Part shown: positions 40,922 through 48,797 of the stretch, piece after piece
Layout of the letters: each line of letters begins with the position of its first letter
Position numbering within the stretch: position 1 is the first letter of the stretch
Origin: Clostridia bacterium
GTDB lineage: Bacteria > Bacillota > Clostridia > Oscillospirales > CAG-272
DNA: 56,710 bases
Assembly (NCBI GenBank): GCA_017623975.1
Contig: JAGANX010000060.1
Span: forward strand, 1 to 56,710
Direction of reading: 5' to 3'
The notes under the pieces: model-generated
Database searches by the model: none
The model's input: only the letters and a program-made list of their open reading frames with translations
Told to the model about the DNA's origin: nothing
Position numbers and translations under genes: made by a program

Positions 40922-43372
40922 TTATTCAACCGCTTTTAGCGACTCTACCATTGGAATTTTGGTAATTTGCCTACGCATAAACAGATTAACAACAAAGGCA
41001 AAAAGGATAGAAAAGCCAAAGGCAAGGAAATAGCTTTCCGGTGCTATATAAATCTTAAAGGCAAAGGAGTCAACCACCACCATTGACATAACCACATAGT
41101 GGAACAAATATCCGATAGGAATACCAACAATGCTTGCTACAATAGACAAAAGTATGTTTTCACGAAGGACGTAGCTATTTGTTTCCTTTGGATAAAAGCC
41201 TAATACCTCAACTGTGGCAATTTCACGGCTGCGCTCTGCCAAATTTATGTTAGTCAAATTAAATGTAACAATAAAGGCAAGGGCAGCGCAAAAGGCTACG
41301 ATTAACCAAATTATATAGTTTAGACAGTCAAGTGCATCATTTACTGAATTTTTAGTGCTTGTAAGGTCGGAAATACTTGTTATGCCGTCAAGTGCTGTCA
41401 GCTTTTCGCCCATTGTAACTCCGTCCTCACTTGTTTTTATAAAGGCGGTGTTCTTTTGGTATTCTCCAAATGCACCTTCGAAAAGGACACTATCCATAAA
41501 TATATAGCTGAAAATGTAGTTGTCGTAAATTGCGCCAACGGTTACAGTAGTGCTTTTCATATCCGCATTTACAATTTCTATGGTGTCACCGACTTTAAGG
41601 TTTAAGGTGTCAGCAATTTTATTGTTTATTATTACATTTGTGCCACTTGGCGCCAAAACATCACCCTGCTCGTTTGCCAAATGCCAGTAGCTTGTTATCT
41701 CGTTCCAGTCATCAAAGGCAATTAAGTTGACAGAGCTCATAGTCTTGTCACTTTTTACATCAACAAGTCCCTTTGATGTGGTCATATAGGAGATATTTTC
41801 AAAGGCGGAAAATTCCTTTACAATTTCCTCCTCATCTTCAAAGGTAACCTCGATTTTGTACCTTTGCACGTCGTCGTATTGCAAATTGGCAATATCTATC
41901 ATAGAGTTTCTTACACCAAATGCAGTTAAAAGTAAGCCACAGCAGCAGCCAATTCCCACAAGCATCATAATTAAGCGTTGCTTGTATCTAAACATATTCC
42001 TAAAAATAATCTTTTGTAAAAAGGGGAGCTTTTTCCAAAGAGGAATTTTTTCAAGCAAAATTCTCTTTCCGCCCTTTGATGCCTTTGGACGTATCAAGGA
42101 GGCAGGGGAGCTAACAAGCTCACGCCTTACGGAAATATATGTGCTGCCAAGAATACAAATCAAGGATGCGGATAGGGTGATTGCCAGCATGCTTGGGCTG
42201 AAATAATAGGTAAGTGGTGCAAAGTTATAAAGGGCATTGTACGCCATCCAGAATATTGCAGGCACACCCCAAGAGCAAAGGAAGAAGCCAACAACCCAAC
42301 CAAGTAAGGTAGCGCTACCTGCGTAAAGCAGATACTTTGAGGCTATTTTGCCGTTGGAAAAGCCAAGGGCTTTCAAAATACCAAGCTGGTTTCTTTCCTC
42401 GTCAACCATACGGGTCATAGTAGTTATACAAACAAGAATTGCAATTAAAATAAAGAATACAGGCAAAACGCTTGCAACCTCACCAACAATGCCGGAGTCG
42501 TTTTCAAAGTTTACATATCCTGCATTTTCGCTTCTTGTAAGCAAAAAGGTTTGTGGCTTTTCAAGTCCAAGCTCGCTTGCCATTTCCTCTGTAATAAAAG
42601 GAAGCTGACTCTTTAATTCATTAAAAAGGCTATTATATCGGTGGGTAGCACAGCTATCAAGCGTAGCTTTAATCCTTTCCTTATTAGTATCAATTAAAGC
42701 TTTATATTCCTCTGTATATATATGCTCCTTTTGCGTAAGGGTCACGTTTATTTCCGTGTAAGCATCCATTTTAAAGTTATCGGGGTTGCAGTATAAAAAG
42801 GAATTAAGTGCACCTGAGCCAATTGTGGTAGTACCCCTGTCAATGCCGAGATAAAGGGGAGAGTGAACAATTCCCACAATGATATATTCAGTATTTTTTA
42901 GGCTTTTAGCCCCGTTTTCATCAAAGGGTGAAAGGGTTATTTTTTTACCGATATCGCCTTCCTTAAATCTTTCGGCATCAGCCAAAACCTCGTTTGGAGC
43001 TGTGGGAAGCCTGCCGTAGTCAAGTGAAACCGTGTTAATGCTTTGTGGGATAGACAGCATTTTAAGTGCCATATTGTTGCCCTCAAAGTCAACAAGGATA
43101 TCAGCAGTGTATCCGCCCTCAACATTTTCAACACCCTCAATACCTTTAAAATTATCTACGTCGCTTTTATCAAAGCCAAGGGTGGAGTATAGGCGGTAGT
43201 CATACATATTATGCTCACTTAAAAATATGTTGCCCGTATTTCGTAAGGAGTCGGTGGTTAGTTTAAGTCCCGCAAAAAAGCCTGCGCTTAATGCCACAAT
43301 TAAGCAAAGGGCAATAAATCTACCCTTAAATGTACGCACGGTGCGGAAGGTCATTTTAAAAATAGATTTCAT
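40922..43372 (-). CDS. ABC transporter permease with FtsX/MacB-type domains
   Basis: An 816-residue permease. One N-terminal helix (GRFIALCLIVALSAGFFAGL) is followed by a large extracytoplasmic domain (about 45-290), a three-helix FtsX core (about 300-420: VLPVFFILIAILVCITTMTRMVDEERNQLGILKALG, with the coupling motif ERNQLGILKALGFS), another helix and second extracytoplasmic domain (about 465-680) and a second FtsX core (NINLAERSREIATVEVLGFYPKE). This duplicated type-VII layout belongs to mechanotransducing exporters of peptides, bacitracin-like antibiotics or lipids. The ATPase gene lies 3 nt upstream. No two-component system is adjacent, so the cargo is unclear. Confidence 0.88.
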   Translation of the reverse strand: MKSIFKMTFRTVRTFKGRFIALCLIVALSAGFFAGLKLTTDSLRNTGNIFLSEHNMYDYRLYSTLGFDKSDVDNFKGIEGVENVEGGYTADILVDFEGNNMALKMLSIPQSINTVSLDYGRLPTAPNEVLADAERFKEGDIGKKITLSPFDENGAKSLKNTEYIIVGIVHSPLYLGIDRGTTTIGSGALNSFLYCNPDNFKMDAYTEINVTLTQKEHIYTEEYKALIDTNKERIKATLDSCATHRYNSLFNELKSQLPFITEEMASELGLEKPQTFLLTRSENAGYVNFENDSGIVGEVASVLPVFFILIAILVCITTMTRMVDEERNQLGILKALGFSNGKIASKYLLYAGSATLLGWVVGFFLCSWGVPAIFWMAYNALYNFAPLTYYFSPSMLAITLSASLICILGSTYISVRRELVSSPASLIRPKASKGGKRILLEKIPLWKKLPFLQKIIFRNMFRYKQRLIMMLVGIGCCCGLLLTAFGVRNSMIDIANLQYDDVQRYKIEVTFEDEEEIVKEFSAFENISYMTTSKGLVDVKSDKTMSSVNLIAFDDWNEITSYWHLANEQGDVLAPSGTNVIINNKIADTLNLKVGDTIEIVNADMKSTTVTVGAIYDNYIFSYIFMDSVLFEGAFGEYQKNTAFIKTSEDGVTMGEKLTALDGITSISDLTSTKNSVNDALDCLNYIIWLIVAFCAALAFIVTFNLTNINLAERSREIATVEVLGFYPKETNSYVLRENILLSIVASIVGIPIGYLFHYVVMSMVVVDSFAFKIYIAPESYFLAFGFSILFAFVVNLFMRRQITKIPMVESLKAVE

Positions 43373-43375
43373 AGC

Positions 43376-44077
43376 TTACCACTCAATCTCCTCAATTGGA
43401 GTAACGTTCTCGTTAATCTCATTTGACACGATTTTTCCGCTTTTAATTCTTATAATTCTGTCAGCCATAGGAGCAATTGCTTGGTTGTGGGTAATTATTA
43501 TAACCGTTGTCTTTCTTTCGCGGCTAAGCTCGTAAAGCATTTTCAAAACAAATTTTCCCGTTACATAGTCAAGCGCGCCTGTTGGCTCATCACACAAAAG
43601 CAGGGCAGGGTTTTTAGCAAGGGCACGGGCAATAGCCACACGCTGCTGCTCACCGCCGCTTAATTGAGATGGGAAGTTGTTGCCCCTGTCACCTAAATCA
43701 ACCATATCAATGGCAGTTTTAGCATCAATAGGGTCCTTGCAAAGCTGTGCCGCAATTTCCACGTTTTCAAGTGCGGTTAAGTTTGGCACAAGGTTGTAAA
43801 ATTGGAAAACAAAACCTACATCGTGGCGCCTGTATTCAACAAGCTCCTTTTTGGAAAGGGAGGACACGTCCCGTCCGTTAAAAAGGATAGTACCGCTTGT
43901 AATAGTGTCCATACCGCCAAGCATATTAAGCAAAGTAGTTTTGCCTGCTCCGCTTTCACCAAGGAGGATACAAAACTCTCCCTTTTCCACTGTAAAGTCA
44001 ACACCGTCAAGGGCATTTACCGCACCCTGACCCTCACCGTAGGTCTTAATTACATTTTTAAACTCAATATAACTCAT
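43376..44077 (-). CDS. ABC transporter ATP-binding protein (LolD/MacB type)
   Basis: A 233-residue ATPase: Walker [10 protein letters not shown] (40-48), Q-loop [18 protein letters not shown], signature [15 protein letters not shown] (139-153), Walker [13 protein letters not shown] and the H-loop TVIIITHN. The [15 protein letters not shown] segment is typical of ATPases that pair with FtsX-like permeases. It powers the permease encoded 3 nt downstream. AGGAA lies about 7 nt before the start, and a consensus promoter lies at 44112-44140. Confidence 0.95.
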   Translation of the reverse strand: MSYIEFKNVIKTYGEGQGAVNALDGVDFTVEKGEFCILLGESGAGKTTLLNMLGGMDTITSGTILFNGRDVSSLSKKELVEYRRHDVGFVFQFYNLVPNLTALENVEIAAQLCKDPIDAKTAIDMVDLGDRGNNFPSQLSGGEQQRVAIARALAKNPALLLCDEPTGALDYVTGKFVLKMLYELSRERKTTVIIITHNQAIAPMADRIIRIKSGKIVSNEINENVTPIEEIEW

Positions 44078-44111
44078 TTGAAATTCCTCATTTTGAAAAA
44101 CTTATGCTTAT

Positions 44112-44140
44112 ATAATATAAGAGTTTTTTGATTATGTCAA
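44112..44140 (-). promoter_or_regulatory. SigA-type promoter of the ABC exporter operon
   Basis: Read on the minus strand: TTGACA (44135-44140), 17-nt spacer, TATTAT (44112-44117). Confidence 0.85.
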
Positions 44141-44155
44141 GAATTTTTTTGTAAA

Positions 44156-45715
44156 TTAAAGCATAGGTGAGAATATTTTTGTAAACACGCGAAGAATTTT
44201 TGACACCAAAGTTGTTTTTACTCCGTCTTTCGTTATAATTTGGCTTTTTTCAAGGGTGTTATTCACATCCTTGTACATATCTTCAATAACAGGGGAGTTA
44301 TATAGCCACACCCCATTTTCAAAGTGGTGAACCAATGAACGGTAGTCAAGGTTGACGGTGCCTATCATAGCATATTTTTTGTCAACTAAATAAAGCTTAG
44401 CGTGGACAAACCCCGGGGTGTATTCGTATATTTTAACTCCACTTGTAATAAGCCTTTGATAGTAGCTCCTTGTCATGTTAAAAACAAGACGCTTGTCAGG
44501 TATATGCGGGACTAAAAGGGTTACGTCAACTCCGCGCAACGCGGCGGACTCAATTGCCGCGCAAATTTCATTTCCTACAATAAAATACGGTGTTACAAGA
44601 TGTATGCTCTCCTTCGCCTCATATATCATAGCCTCGATGAGCATTTTGCTGACCCTGTGGTTATAAAGCGGACGCGGACCGTCACCAAATGGAACTATAT
44701 ATCCCTGATCCTCACAGGATAAGCTTGGGTAAAGGTCTTTGTGAAAATCAGGTGTTTTAACATTAATTCCAAAATCGGTTATAAATAGCCTTGTCAGCTC
44801 CCATACAGAATTGCCTGTTATTCTAATACCAATATCCTTCCAGTGTCCAAATCTTGATACTTTGTTAATATATTCGTCAGCAATGTTAACACCACCCGTG
44901 TAGCCGACTTTTCCGTCAATTACAGTTATTTTACGGTGGCTCCTGTTATTAAATTCACTGTCAGCACCACCCTTTAAGCGTGAAAAGGGAGATGCTTCAA
45001 TTCCGTAGCTCTTCAAAATTTTAGCATAGTTTCCCGGCAGTGTTGACATACAGCCAATATCGTCATACAAAACCTTAATTTCCACACCCTGTGTCGCTTT
45101 TTCTTTCAAAATGTCTAAAATACTATTCCAAAAACAGCCTTCCTCAATTATGAAATATTCCATGTAAATGAACTTTTCGGCACGCTTTAAATCTAAAAGC
45201 ATATCCTCCATCATATTTTCTCCTAATGGATAATATGTGCAGTCTCCGCTTTTGAAAAGGTGCGCGCCACTTGTTGCCTTTAATAATTTGGCTTGTGCGT
45301 AAGCACCGCCGTCAGTCTTTTTTAATTCTTCAAGCTCAAGGGTATCGTCTAAGCTGTAATCGTATGCTTTTAAACTTTCAAGACGGCTAACGAAACGCTT
45401 TTTCAGCTTTCGCGAATAGAAAATCAAATAAAGCATAAAGCCGCCGATTGGAATAATAAGAACAAAAAGCAACCAAGGCAATTTATAGTCGGGGTTGTCA
45501 GGGGAGGAAATTATCCTTAAAACACATACGATTTGTGTTATCCAAGCAGCAATATAAAAGTAGGGTACAAAATAGCAAAGTGCTACAACCGTGCCAATAA
45601 TAGCTAAAACCTCAAAAACAGTTATCATAATTGCAATAATGTACCGCACAGGAATATAGTTAATTTCCCTTTCCACTGTTTTATTGTGCATTTTAATAGT
45701 CTGTTTCTTTTTCAT
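44156..45715 (-). CDS. cls: Cardiolipin synthase (phospholipase D family)
   Basis: A 519-residue membrane enzyme. Two N-terminal helices (IAIMITVFEVLAIIGTVVALCYF and LPWLLFVLIIPIGGFMLYLIF) precede two phospholipase D HKD motifs: NRSHRKITVIDGKVGYTGG and VHAKLYLVDKKYAMIGTVN, each with HxKx4D. Length and layout match bacterial cardiolipin synthases, which join two phosphatidylglycerols into cardiolipin and glycerol at the membrane. AAAGGTG precedes the start. It is the last of three minus-strand genes; the two small upstream genes (46045 and 45770) may be co-transcribed, with only a weak hairpin between. Confidence 0.92.
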   Translation of the reverse strand: MKKKQTIKMHNKTVEREINYIPVRYIIAIMITVFEVLAIIGTVVALCYFVPYFYIAAWITQIVCVLRIISSPDNPDYKLPWLLFVLIIPIGGFMLYLIFYSRKLKKRFVSRLESLKAYDYSLDDTLELEELKKTDGGAYAQAKLLKATSGAHLFKSGDCTYYPLGENMMEDMLLDLKRAEKFIYMEYFIIEEGCFWNSILDILKEKATQGVEIKVLYDDIGCMSTLPGNYAKILKSYGIEASPFSRLKGGADSEFNNRSHRKITVIDGKVGYTGGVNIADEYINKVSRFGHWKDIGIRITGNSVWELTRLFITDFGINVKTPDFHKDLYPSLSCEDQGYIVPFGDGPRPLYNHRVSKMLIEAMIYEAKESIHLVTPYFIVGNEICAAIESAALRGVDVTLLVPHIPDKRLVFNMTRSYYQRLITSGVKIYEYTPGFVHAKLYLVDKKYAMIGTVNLDYRSLVHHFENGVWLYNSPVIEDMYKDVNNTLEKSQIITKDGVKTTLVSKILRVFTKIFSPML

Positions 45716-45739
45716 AAGTCACCTTTTTATACGAAAGCA

Positions 45740-45762
45740 GCCTTCTCCAAAATGAAGAAGGC
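45740..45762 (-). terminator. Short hairpin, doubtful terminator
   Basis: GCCTTCT (45740-45746) pairs with AGAAGGC (45756-45762). There is no good T run on the minus strand, so it may be a partial terminator or processing site between 45770 and cls. Confidence 0.3.
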
Positions 45763-45769
45763 GTAATTA

Positions 45770-46024
45770 TTACTTTTTAAGGCTTTGTGCAAAATCAATT
45801 CTTTCCTGCGCAGCCGCTTTTCTTGCGTTAGCCTCTGCAATTTGCGCATCTCTTTCCTTTTGCATAAGTGCCTGCCTTTGAGAGGGTGAAAGCTTTGCTT
45901 CCTCCCAAGTAGCCTTGCCCTCAGTTTTAGCCGCCTCAAATTGCGCCTTTGTTACCTGGTGTTGTGCCTTTGTATTTTTCTTCATATCACCAAATGCCTT
46001 TTTGAAAAAATTAATAAGTCCCAT
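45770..46024 (-). CDS. Small charged coiled-coil-like protein, 84 aa
   Basis: An 84-residue, Lys/Ala/Gln/Glu-rich protein, almost fully helical. The start (MGLINFFKKAFGDMKKN) looks like an amphipathic membrane-surface helix, and the rest (KAQHQVTKAQFEAAKTEGKA..., QKERDAQIAEANARKAAAQER) is a likely coiled coil. AAGGAG lies about 7 nt upstream. It sits between a small two-helix membrane protein (20-nt gap) and cls (54 nt), so a role at the membrane is possible. I do not recognise the family. Confidence 0.7.
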   Translation of the reverse strand: MGLINFFKKAFGDMKKNTKAQHQVTKAQFEAAKTEGKATWEEAKLSPSQRQALMQKERDAQIAEANARKAAAQERIDFAQSLKK

Positions 46025-46044
46025 TGTTTTTTCTCCTTTTTATA

Positions 46045-46413
46045 TTAGTTATTTGTTTGTGTGTTATTTTCGTTTAAAATGCTATCTGACATTTCAATAA
46101 TTTGTTCAGAGTATTTCTTTTTTCTTTTGTTCATTAGTTTTTGATGGAGTGGGTAGTTAGCGCCTGATGCCGCAATACCTGCACTGCCGATTATAATTCC
46201 TGCTGCCATTCCGCCTGGGATAAGGCTCATTGCCATTGTCATTCCTGTGCCAAGCACAAGGGCGCCAACAGTGCCAAGCGCATAAGAAAATACCTGTACG
46301 GGTCTTTTAACCTGCTTGTCAAGCTTTTTTAATTTTTCAAGCTTTGTTTCTTTCTTTTCGTTTACTGTGTAATCTGCCTTGATTTTTGCAATTTCCTTTT
46401 GTGTGTTAGTCAT
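46045..46413 (-). CDS. Small two-helix membrane protein, paralogue of 48408-48797
   Basis: A 122-residue protein. ATG 46413 has AAAGGAG 10 nt upstream; a longer frame runs into the intergenic region. A charged N-terminal helix (EKKETKLEKLKKLDKQV) is followed by two membrane helices (VFSYALGTVGALVLGTGMTM and GGMAAGIIIGSAGIAASGANY) and a closing helix KKKYSEQIIEMSDSILNEN. The same layout and key words occur in the protein at 48408-48797 (VKLQKLRTLNGRV ... KKKYGGEILKLSDELLNEK), so the two are paralogues. The function is unknown. It lies upstream of a coiled-coil protein and cardiolipin synthase, hinting at membrane organisation. Confidence 0.75.
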   Translation of the reverse strand: MTNTQKEIAKIKADYTVNEKKETKLEKLKKLDKQVKRPVQVFSYALGTVGALVLGTGMTMAMSLIPGGMAAGIIIGSAGIAASGANYPLHQKLMNKRKKKYSEQIIEMSDSILNENNTQTNN

Positions 46414-46520
46414 ATTCGTTTTTCTCCTTTGTTCTTTGTTGATACCATTATACTGTCCGTTTGTAACCAAATCACTAAAAAAAGGTATTCGTTTTGAAAA
46501 AGAATTGTAAAAGAAATGTT

Positions 46521-46552
46521 AAAGGGGCTGTCGCATTAGCAACAGCCCCTTT
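46521..46552 (-). terminator. Strong hairpin, terminator of the XRE-side transcript
   Basis: AAAGGGGCTGT (46521-46531) pairs perfectly with ACAGCCCCTTT (46542-46552). On the minus strand it is followed by a T-rich run. Half of it is repeated at 46762-46775. Confidence 0.7.
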
Positions 46553-46775
46553 GAGGGGATAGTGAAATGAGTGCAGAAGGCGTGAACTCGTACACGTCGA
46601 CGTACTTAGTACGGCAGAGTGCGAGGTCGCGTCTAAAAAAAAGACATAAAAAAATAGAAAACTTGCAAAATATGCAAGTTTTCAACCTTATAAATTGTTA
46701 TTAATTACACGAATTTTATCAGTTCATTAGATATCGTGTCTGTTTTTGGTCTGTGCTTATTGCAACAGCCCCTTT
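46553..46775. mobile_element. Candidate small structured insert bounded by a 14-bp direct repeat
   Basis: GCAACAGCCCCTTT occurs at 46539-46552 and again at 46762-46775. The 209 bp between them are unlike the surroundings: a 16-position stem with one mismatch (46578-46593 with 46619-46634) that encloses CGTAC-TTA-GTACG (46601-46613), an 11-bp perfect hairpin (46657-46667 with 46673-46683) and a looser ACACGA...TCGTGT pair (46707-46739). The first 80 nt are markedly richer in G+C than the flanks. No open frame of significance and no terminal inverted repeats are seen. A non-autonomous element or structured RNA inserted in a terminator fits; this is inference. Confidence 0.4.
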
Positions 46776-46785
46776 AAAATGAGTA

Positions 46786-47079
46786 TTAGCTTTTTTTGCC
46801 TTTTAAGCATTCGATTAGTTTTAGAACTATGCCTTTTTCTTCATTATTAAGGTCGGAAATATCTATAAGAAGCTTGTTAGAAGTAGAAAGGATATAGTCC
46901 GCGGTTACGTTGAATATCCGCGACATTTCAATAATGTTTGTAATAGACGGTGATGACAGTGACATCTCCCAAGAGTTAACAGCGCTCCTTGAAATCCCAA
47001 GCTTGTTTGCCAAATCGGTTTGGGTCATGTCGTTTTTTTCACGCAAATATCTGATTCTATCTGCCACGTTTAAAATCAC
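46786..47079 (-). CDS. XRE-family helix-turn-helix regulator
   Basis: A 97-residue DNA-binding protein. The HTH (RIRYLREKNDMTQTDLANKLGISRSAVNSWEMS) at about 8-40 is of the Cro/C1 type with the typical TQTDLA and WE motifs. A short C-terminal helix (DLNNEEKGIVLKLIECLKGKK) may dimerise. It starts at GTG 47079, with GAGGAG about 8 nt upstream; no in-frame ATG fits. It is divergent from the small membrane-protein gene at 47214, and an inverted repeat overlapping that promoter (47131-47178) is a candidate binding site, so it probably represses that gene. Confidence 0.88.
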   Translation of the reverse strand: MILNVADRIRYLREKNDMTQTDLANKLGISRSAVNSWEMSLSSPSITNIIEMSRIFNVTADYILSTSNKLLIDISDLNNEEKGIVLKLIECLKGKKS

Positions 47080-47130
47080 AAATCATCTCCTCGCTTTCTT
47101 ATTACTATTTTACAACACAATACGTAAATT

Positions 47131-47178
47131 ATAATTATCTTTATTGATAAGTAATACTTGACAAAATTAGATAATTGT
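47131..47178. promoter_or_regulatory. Candidate operator for the XRE regulator
   Basis: ATAATTATCT (47131-47140) and AGATAATTGT (47169-47178) are inverted copies (8 of 10 positions). The second lies inside the spacer of the 47158-47186 promoter, where a bound repressor would block RNA polymerase. Confidence 0.4.
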
Positions 47179-47186
47179 GTTATTAT
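47158..47186 (+). promoter_or_regulatory. SigA-type promoter
   Basis: TTGACA (47158-47163), 17-nt spacer ending in TGTGT, TATTAT (47181-47186). Confidence 0.85.
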
Positions 47187-47213
47187 AAGAAAAAAAGAAA
47201 AGGAGAGATTGTT

Positions 47214-47546
47214 ATGGATCAGCAAAATAAATTACCGCAGGACGAAAACGTGACAGTAAGTGACGGAAAAGGATTTTCAGTAACAGGCTTAGTGCTTGGA
47301 ATTATAGGTATAGTTCTTAGCTTCTTTACTTTCATTAATTTCGTTGGACTTGCATGTGCTATCATTGGTATTGCTTGCTCAGTAGTTGGTAGAAAAAAAT
47401 CCGTTGCTGCAACAGGTAAAGCATCAGGTGTTGCTACTGCCGGCTTGGTTCTTAGCATAATAGGAACAGTTTTTTCCGCAATCGGTGTTGTATGCACACT
47501 TGCTTGTGTAGGTGCTGCCGCAGGCGCTGCAAGCTGTTTTAAGTAA
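47214..47546 (+). CDS. Small DUF4190-like membrane protein
   Basis: A 110-residue protein. ATG 47214 has AAGGAG about 8 nt upstream. A hydrophilic N-terminus (DQQNKLPQDENVTVSDGKG) is followed by a duplicated hydrophobic unit: (F)SVTGLVLGIIGIVLSFFTF...GLACAIIGIACSVVGRKK and GVATAGLVLSIIGTVFSAIGVV..., with the repeated GLVL(G/S)IIG motif typical of DUF4190-type proteins. The function is unknown. It is divergent from the XRE regulator, whose candidate operator overlaps its promoter, and it is followed by a terminator. Confidence 0.75.
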   Translation: MDQQNKLPQDENVTVSDGKGFSVTGLVLGIIGIVLSFFTFINFVGLACAIIGIACSVVGRKKSVAATGKASGVATAGLVLSIIGTVFSAIGVVCTLACVGAAAGAASCFK

Positions 47547-47563
47547 TTCACTACATAAAACCG

Positions 47564-47595
47564 AAAGGGGCGGTGCTGTGGCAACGCCCTTTTTA
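47564..47595 (+). terminator. Rho-independent terminator
   Basis: AAGGGGCG pairs with CGCCCTT (one bulged G) around a 12-nt loop, followed by TTTT. The core resembles those at 14881 and 46521. Confidence 0.65.
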
Positions 47596-47615
47596 AATTA
47601 AAATAGGAGGAAAAT

Positions 47616-48398
47616 ATGTTTCCCGTATTTGAGCTTTTTGGTAAGGAAATACCGTTATATGCCATTTTTGCCTTAATTGGCATATTTGTGGCAGGTATTA
47701 CCTTTTGTGTGTATATTAAAAAATGCGGATATGACAACAATACGGCAATAGTATTTTTGCTGATTTTAGGAGTAGGTGTTGTAATCGGCGGACATCTTTT
47801 GTTTGGCATAACGAATATAAGTAAATTTTATTTATTTGGTGAAGCAAAAGCATTTGGCGAATTTATGAAAACCTTCGCCACTCTTTTTGGCGGCTCTGTT
47901 TTTTATGGCGGTCTTTTGGGCGCATGTATAGCAGGCTTGATTTTTATGAAGCTTGTAAAGGTGCCAAAGGATGTTTATTTAGACGGTTGCGCCTTTTTTG
48001 CCCCGCTTTTCCACGCTTTTGCAAGGATAGGCTGCTTCTTTGCGGGCTGCTGCTACGGTATAGAAAGTAGCTTTGGCTTTATATGTGCAAACAATAAGTA
48101 TATAGACCTTGGCAACGTAAGGCGTTTTCCCGTACAGCTTCTTGAATCAATGGAAAACTTTTTAATTGTGGGCTTGATAGCTATTCTTATGAAAAAGAAA
48201 AAATTAAAGGGCAGACTATTTTATCTTTATCTTTTAATTTACTCGGTTTGCCGCTTCATAAATGAATTTTTGCGTGGGGACGAAATCCGCGGCTTCGTCC
48301 TTGGTATGTCAACCTCACAGTTTATAAGCATTTTTATTTTTGCCATCTCCGTAATTCTTTTGGTAATAACAACTCAAAAATCAAAAAAGCAGGATTAA
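47616..48398 (+). CDS. lgt: Prolipoprotein diacylglyceryl transferase
   Basis: A 260-residue integral membrane enzyme that transfers diacylglyceryl from phosphatidylglycerol to the lipobox Cys of prolipoproteins. About seven helices are seen. Family landmarks include the GLLGACIAG helix, HAFARIGCFFAGCCYG (the Lgt signature region with the essential Arg and Gly residues), FPVQLLES and YSVCRFINEFLRGDE near the C-terminus. It is slightly shorter than the usual 270-290 residues. GGAGG precedes the start by about 7 nt. The lipoproteins encoded at 791 and 24743 are natural clients. It is convergent with the two-component operon and shares a terminator with it. Confidence 0.93.
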   Translation: MFPVFELFGKEIPLYAIFALIGIFVAGITFCVYIKKCGYDNNTAIVFLLILGVGVVIGGHLLFGITNISKFYLFGEAKAFGEFMKTFATLFGGSVFYGGLLGACIAGLIFMKLVKVPKDVYLDGCAFFAPLFHAFARIGCFFAGCCYGIESSFGFICANNKYIDLGNVRRFPVQLLESMENFLIVGLIAILMKKKKLKGRLFYLYLLIYSVCRFINEFLRGDEIRGFVLGMSTSQFISIFIFAISVILLVITTQKSKKQD

Positions 48399-48421
48399 CA
48401 TTAAAGGTTAATCCTGCTTTT
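48383..48421. terminator. Bidirectional terminator overlapping both stop codons
   Basis: AAAAGCAGGATTAAC (48385-48399) pairs perfectly with GTTAATCCTGCTTTT (48407-48421). The arms contain the last codons and stops of lgt and of the gene at 48408. Confidence 0.85.
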
Positions 48422-48797
48422 CGTTTAATAATTCATCTGATAATTTTAGTATTTCGCCACCGTATTTTTTCTTATACTCGTTTAGAACAAAGTTGTAAAC
48501 AGGATAAGCAATTAGCATAACAGGAAATCCGAGAGCAATTATAATACCGCCAACAACATATAAACTCCATACAAGTATCATTGAAAGACCCAAGCCGAAA
48601 ATAAGCAGCCCCAAAACACCAATGCAAAGGGATATTATTTGTGGAATACTTTGCACACGACCGTTAAGCGTTCTTAATTTTTGCAGTTTGACTTCCTTGT
48701 CGCTTTGCGGTTCGTATTGACGGCGTATGCTATCAATCTCACGTCTTTCCTGTTCTGTCGGGGCAGAGTAGGTATAGTTAAATTTATTGTCACTCAT
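48408..48797 (-). CDS. Small two-helix membrane protein, paralogue of 46045-46413
   Basis: A 129-residue protein: charged N-terminus (TEQERREIDSIRRQYEPQSDKEVKLQKLRTLNGRV), two membrane helices (IISLCIGVLGLLIFGLGLSMI and YVVGGIIIALGFPVMLIAYPVY) and a C-terminal helix KKKYGGEILKLSDELLNEK shared with its paralogue. GGAG lies about 7 nt before the start, which overlaps the upstream gene by 8 nt. It is the last gene of the two-component operon. The function is unknown; co-transcription with a sensor kinase and another membrane protein suggests an accessory or output role. Confidence 0.75.
   Translation of the reverse strand: MSDNKFNYTYSAPTEQERREIDSIRRQYEPQSDKEVKLQKLRTLNGRVQSIPQIISLCIGVLGLLIFGLGLSMILVWSLYVVGGIIIALGFPVMLIAYPVYNFVLNEYKKKYGGEILKLSDELLNEKQD

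Noticed and set aside
46567..46704. A 45-codon open frame starting in the structured insert, with GAGGGGA upstream
   Set aside because: The frame lies across the long stem and two hairpins, its composition changes sharply half-way, and nothing suggests a protein family. RNA or DNA structure explains the sequence better.
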